From Nitrospirae bacterium RIFCSPLOWO2_02_FULL_62_14 (lineage in GTDB: Bacteria > Nitrospirota > Nitrospiria > Nitrospirales > Nitrospiraceae): DNA of 32,492 nt. Numbering within the stretch: the first letter of the stretch is position 1; each line of letters begins with the position of its first letter. Both the position numbers and the translations under genes were made by a program. The DNA lies in the NCBI GenBank assembly GCA_001805245.1, contig MHEU01000073.1, forward strand, positions 3,389-35,880. The letters are read 5' to 3'. This document shows, piece after piece, positions 31,285 to 32,492 of the stretch. The notes beneath the pieces were generated by a model. That model was not told where the DNA came from. It saw nothing but the letters and a program-made list of their open reading frames with translations, and searched no databases.

Positions 31285-32492
31285 AAGATATCTCCCGTCG
31301 CCACGTGGGCCGGCAATGCGTGCCCGCCGGATTCGAAGACACGGGTCGGCGCCACGCCCATGACCAGCAGGATGAGGACGAGCGCCAACAGCGCGGCGAA
31401 TTCGGTCCGATGGAGATCCTCGTAGCGGAGATCTGTCCGGTGCCGGCCGAAGAGCAGCCGTTGCAGAAGGTCGAGCAGGTACCAGGATGCGGCAAGCCAG
31501 GCGACGACGACCACGAACAGGCCCCCGGACAGCGGAAGGGCCGGGGCCAGGAGCAATCCCATAAAACCGGCAAACACGCCGAAGGGCGGCAGGCCCATGG
31601 CGGCAAGTGCCAGCAGCATGAAGAGCACGGCAAAGCGGGGCATGACATGGGCCAGCCCGCGGATGGCGCGCAAGTCCATGTCGCCGTAACGGGCCCGAAT
31701 CGCGTACCAGGCCAGCAACAGTCCGTTGGTCGCCAGCCCGACGGCGCTGAGATAGAGCGTCGTCTGCGGAGAGGCCGCCTGCACGACCGCGACATGCCAC
31801 CACAGGATGGAAAAGAATGACAGGTTGGCATAGGCCAGCAGAGCCCGGACGCGCGACTGCGCCAGGGCCTTCAGCGCGCCGTAGGACGCTCCCGCGAGTC
31901 CCAGCACCGGCAGCACATCGCGCACCGTGTCGGGCAGATGGGGCAACACCGCCAGCAGGCCGTGAAACCCGAGCACGGGCAGCAGCAGCGAGAGAAATGC
32001 AGGCAGGTTGCCCGGCAGCCCCGCCAGCGCCGCGACATAGCCCGCGTGCAGAGGCGCAAGCGGCAGCAGCATCGCGCAGACGGCCAGCACCGCGACCGCG
32101 GACACCGGAGGCACCGTGGCCAGCGCTGTCGCAAGGCAGATGACGCCGACGCCATACATCCCGATGCCCTGCCACAGATGGGACACGGACAGGGCACGAT
32201 ACCGGTAGAGCAAGGCGACGAGCAGGATCAGCAGGAGCGCCAGCAGGGTCAGGCCCATGCCGCCATGGCCCACCATCGCGCCCAGGCCCACACCCAGGAG
32301 CAGCAGCGTCATGATCCAGGCGGCGCGGTTGTCCTCGTGCGGCGGCTGTCCCAGCAGCGACAGGAACGCGGCGATCGGCAGCAGCGCTGCCAGCGGCCAT
32401 TGCAGTGCCGGCCTCATCGGGTGTCCGGCCAACGCCGCGAGCGCCGACAGGCTCGCCAGCGACACCAGCAGCACCCAGATCTTCAGCGCCGT
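31272..32492 (-). CDS. dabB: DabB-type membrane subunit (NuoL/NuoM antiporter family), 5' end may lie outside window
   Basis: At least 400 residues of a proton-antiporter-type membrane protein with many transmembrane helices. Characteristic text includes PLHAGYVAALAGLPGNLPAFLSLLLPVLGFHGL, SYGALKALAQSRVRALLAYANLSFFSILWW and RFAVLFMLLALAAMGLPPFGVFAGFMGLLLAP. It ends ...SGGHALPAHVATGDILWNR, overlapping dabA by 13 bp. DabB passes cations down their gradient and powers DabA. A GTG at 32474 could start it, but the frame stays open to the window edge and the protein would lack the first helices of the family, so truncation by the window is more likely. Confidence 0.85.
   Translation of the reverse strand, partial: TALKIWVLLVSLASLSALAALAGHPMRPALQWPLAALLPIAAFLSLLGQPPHEDNRAAWIMTLLLLGVGLGAMVGHGGMGLTLLALLLILLVALLYRYRALSVSHLWQGIGMYGVGVICLATALATVPPVSAVAVLAVCAMLLPLAPLHAGYVAALAGLPGNLPAFLSLLLPVLGFHGLLAVLPHLPDTVRDVLPVLGLAGASYGALKALAQSRVRALLAYANLSFFSILWWHVAVVQAASPQTTLYLSAVGLATNGLLLAWYAIRARYGDMDLRAIRGLAHVMPRFAVLFMLLALAAMGLPPFGVFAGFMGLLLAPALPLSGGLFVVVVAWLAASWYLLDLLQRLLFGRHRTDLRYEDLHRTEFAALLALVLILLVMGVAPTRVFESGGHALPAHVATGDILWNR

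Noticed and set aside
31285-32400. Upstream 371-codon extension of dabA as a fused protein
   Set aside because: This part overlaps dabB in another frame and reads Ala/Arg-rich without domains; the DabA family N-terminus begins at 31284.
1-32492. CRISPR array
   Set aside because: No regularly spaced identical repeats with unique spacers were seen; the 10-bp and 11-bp repeats are too short and have no spacers.

Overview
The window reads as part of a bacterial chromosome made of two unlike parts. From about 12.9 kb to the right end the DNA is GC-rich and carries ordinary autotroph and housekeeping genes: purA, an ABC-F ATPase, rarA, a nuoF/ferredoxin/pterin cluster, purC and a dabB-dabA-PII inorganic carbon uptake operon. 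From 1 to about 12.9 kb it is accessory DNA, visibly more AT-rich between 2.6 and 11.1 kb. The gene content fits a chemolithoautotroph such as a Nitrospira-type nitrifier. That is an inference from gene style and dab/pterin content; no rRNA or other phylogenetic marker is present.

Accessory part. 1-2.6 kb is the edge of an inovirus-like (filamentous phage) prophage read leftward: excisionase-like HTH, Rep_trans replication initiator, small ssDNA-binding protein, a tiny membrane protein and a large secreted (adsorption-type) protein that runs off the left edge. Its upstream region holds a 10-bp phased repeat array and a 14-bp palindrome. 3.1-7.8 kb is a complete Type III restriction-modification pair (mod, res). 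7.86-11.08 kb is a compact leftward operon: XRE regulator, Ser/Thr protein kinase, then a 602-residue TPR protein, behind a perfect 22-bp palindrome and an apparently leaderless promoter. This is the best candidate for an undescribed defence or signalling system. 11.2-12.4 kb holds a short ORF, a GIY-YIG-like small protein, an odd tRNA-Arg(UCG)-like gene and a HARE-HTH-like protein. At 12.89 kb a tRNA-Lys gene stops dead after position 38, with recombination-core-like symmetry and tandem 11-bp repeats beside it. I take this as the right end of the island; no integrase is visible.

Core part. vapBC-like toxin/antitoxin genes sit between purA and a decayed copy of the purA tail, while a decayed copy of the purA head lies upstream of purA. 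The whole looks like a purA+vapBC cassette inserted into an older purA. A promoter and terminator 15.55-15.63 kb bracket a very short transcript upstream of purA. After tRNA-Ala(GGC) come an ABC-F ATPase, a PilZ protein, rarA and an alpha/beta hydrolase. The leftward operon nuoF - 2Fe-2S ferredoxin - PTPS - folE joins NADH electron transfer to pterin synthesis. A second decayed gene head, that of nuoF, lies 2.8 kb upstream, on the far side of a secreted 790-residue protein of unknown function. purC and the dabB-dabA-PII operon finish the window; dabB runs off the right edge.
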